Source: Rahnella bruchi
Lineage (GTDB): Bacteria; Pseudomonadota; Gammaproteobacteria; Enterobacterales; Enterobacteriaceae
NCBI RefSeq assembly: GCF_003614975.1
Contig: NZ_QZWI01000004.1
Span: 248,001 to 312,000 of the forward strand
Direction: 5' to 3'
Length of the DNA: 64,000 nt
Shown here piece by piece: positions 63,541 to 64,000 of the stretch. The translations under genes were made by a program, and so were the position numbers. The notes beneath the pieces were generated by a model, which worked only from the letters and a program-made list of their open reading frames with translations, was not told the DNA's origin and made no database searches. How positions within the stretch are numbered: the first letter of the stretch is position 1; the number at the start of each line of letters is the position of its first letter.

Positions 63541-64000
63541 CTAGGCGGGAAGATTTTCTCTGTACCACTTGAGATAGAATTCAAAATCACTTTTACGCCT
63601 TTCATTAAGCAATACGACTACCTCGGTAACAATCCATGCTTTAGCAATCGCAATTTCTTTGGCTAAATCATTAGGATTATAATTCCGCGATATACAGTTA
63701 TAGCGTTCAGCAAACTCAATAAATTTTTGTTTAAAACCCATTCCCTTTATTAGTGGGGCAAGGTCAATGGCTGGGCTACCAGTGCTGAATCTCTCCCAGT
63801 CGAAAAGAACTAAATCACCGTTATCCCTTTTTCCCCAATTACCCGCATTACTGTCGCCTGAAATTAAGCACTGACCACTGAAAAGAACATCACTTGCCTG
63901 GTAAAAATACCGCAACTGTTTTGCTGCTCTGTCCGGTAATGCCAACAGTATGAGAGATTTTTCAAGGGCTGCTTCTGACCAGGTTAGATTGTGATAAACC
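63541..64000 (-). CDS. APH/choline-kinase-type phosphotransferase, 5' end beyond window
   Basis: Partial protein of about 153 residues whose frame stays open to base 64000. It carries the Brenner motif as LISGDSNAGNWG (His replaced by Ser in the usual HGD) and the metal/ATP motif LVLFDWERFSTGSPAIDLAP, as in aminoglycoside or homoserine phosphotransferase families. The HGD-to-SGD change is notable. The C-terminus ends WYRENLPA. The true start lies past the window end, and TTG 63945 is not needed as a start. Confidence 0.8.
   Translation of the reverse strand, partial: VYHNLTWSEAALEKSLILLALPDRAAKQLRYFYQASDVLFSGQCLISGDSNAGNWGKRDNGDLVLFDWERFSTGSPAIDLAPLIKGMGFKQKFIEFAERYNCISRNYNPNDLAKEIAIAKAWIVTEVVVLLNERRKSDFEFYLKWYRENLPA

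Overview
The window looks like chromosomal DNA of an enterobacterium (Enterobacterales). The evidence is the housekeeping series prfA-hemA // lolB-ispE-prs, ychH, pth, ychF and yajD, whose products are close to the E. coli proteins along most of their length. The accessory content (ferrichrome-type receptor, uhpABC beside afuABC, many LysR/oxidoreductase pairs) suggests a Yersiniaceae member such as Rahnella or a relative. That placement is inference from gene content, not a database result. No rRNA, tRNA, CRISPR array, transposase, integrase or origin was recognised.

Layout. (1) 0-7.9 kb: conserved core, with an orphan type VI hcp gene and an STM2901-family/DUF1493 pair inserted between the divergent genes hemA and lolB. 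(2) 7.9-28.7 kb: about 21 kb of accessory genes between pth and ychF, which are neighbours in E. coli. It holds a sugar-phosphate sensing and uptake set (uhpABC + afuABC), a four-gene operon of three SPFH (HflK/HflC-type) membrane proteins and a P1B metal ATPase, an amino-sugar operon (SSS symporter, nagB, nagA, ROK regulator) and a SulP anion transporter. (3) 28.8-38 kb: ychF, yajD, a Fur-box-preceded TonB siderophore receptor, a Tat-exported OpgD/OpgG-type glucan protein and a classical autotransporter. (4) 38-46.4 kb: an oxidoreductase/LysR pair, a nitroreductase, a small AriR-like protein, then an RpiR-controlled cluster with a polar-amino-acid type ABC binding protein, two permeases and three DUF1989 proteins, but no ATPase gene. 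(5) 46.4-51.5 kb: a lower-GC region with an hcp-effector-immunity-like operon and a second, diverged copy of the effector/immunity pair, separated by another oxidoreductase/LysR pair. (6) 51.7-59.2 kb: a large three-domain flavin reductase divergent from a DASS anion transporter, a glutathione peroxidase and a third oxidoreductase/LysR pair. (7) 59.2-64 kb: a patchwork of small single genes, decayed fragments (EfeB, VOC) and short repeats, ending in a phosphotransferase cut by the window edge.

How genes work together: UhpABC probably senses external sugar phosphate and drives AfuABC; the SSS symporter, NagB and NagA would import and break down an amino sugar under the ROK repressor; the SPFH/ATPase operon looks like a membrane microdomain built around a metal exporter; the DUF1989 cluster suggests import and deamination of an amidino or urea-like compound; the flavin reductase with the DASS carrier suggests anaerobic reduction of an imported unsaturated carboxylate. 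The strongest candidates for undescribed biology are the SPFH/P1B-ATPase operon, the three-DUF1989 cluster and the duplicated T6SS effector/immunity modules.
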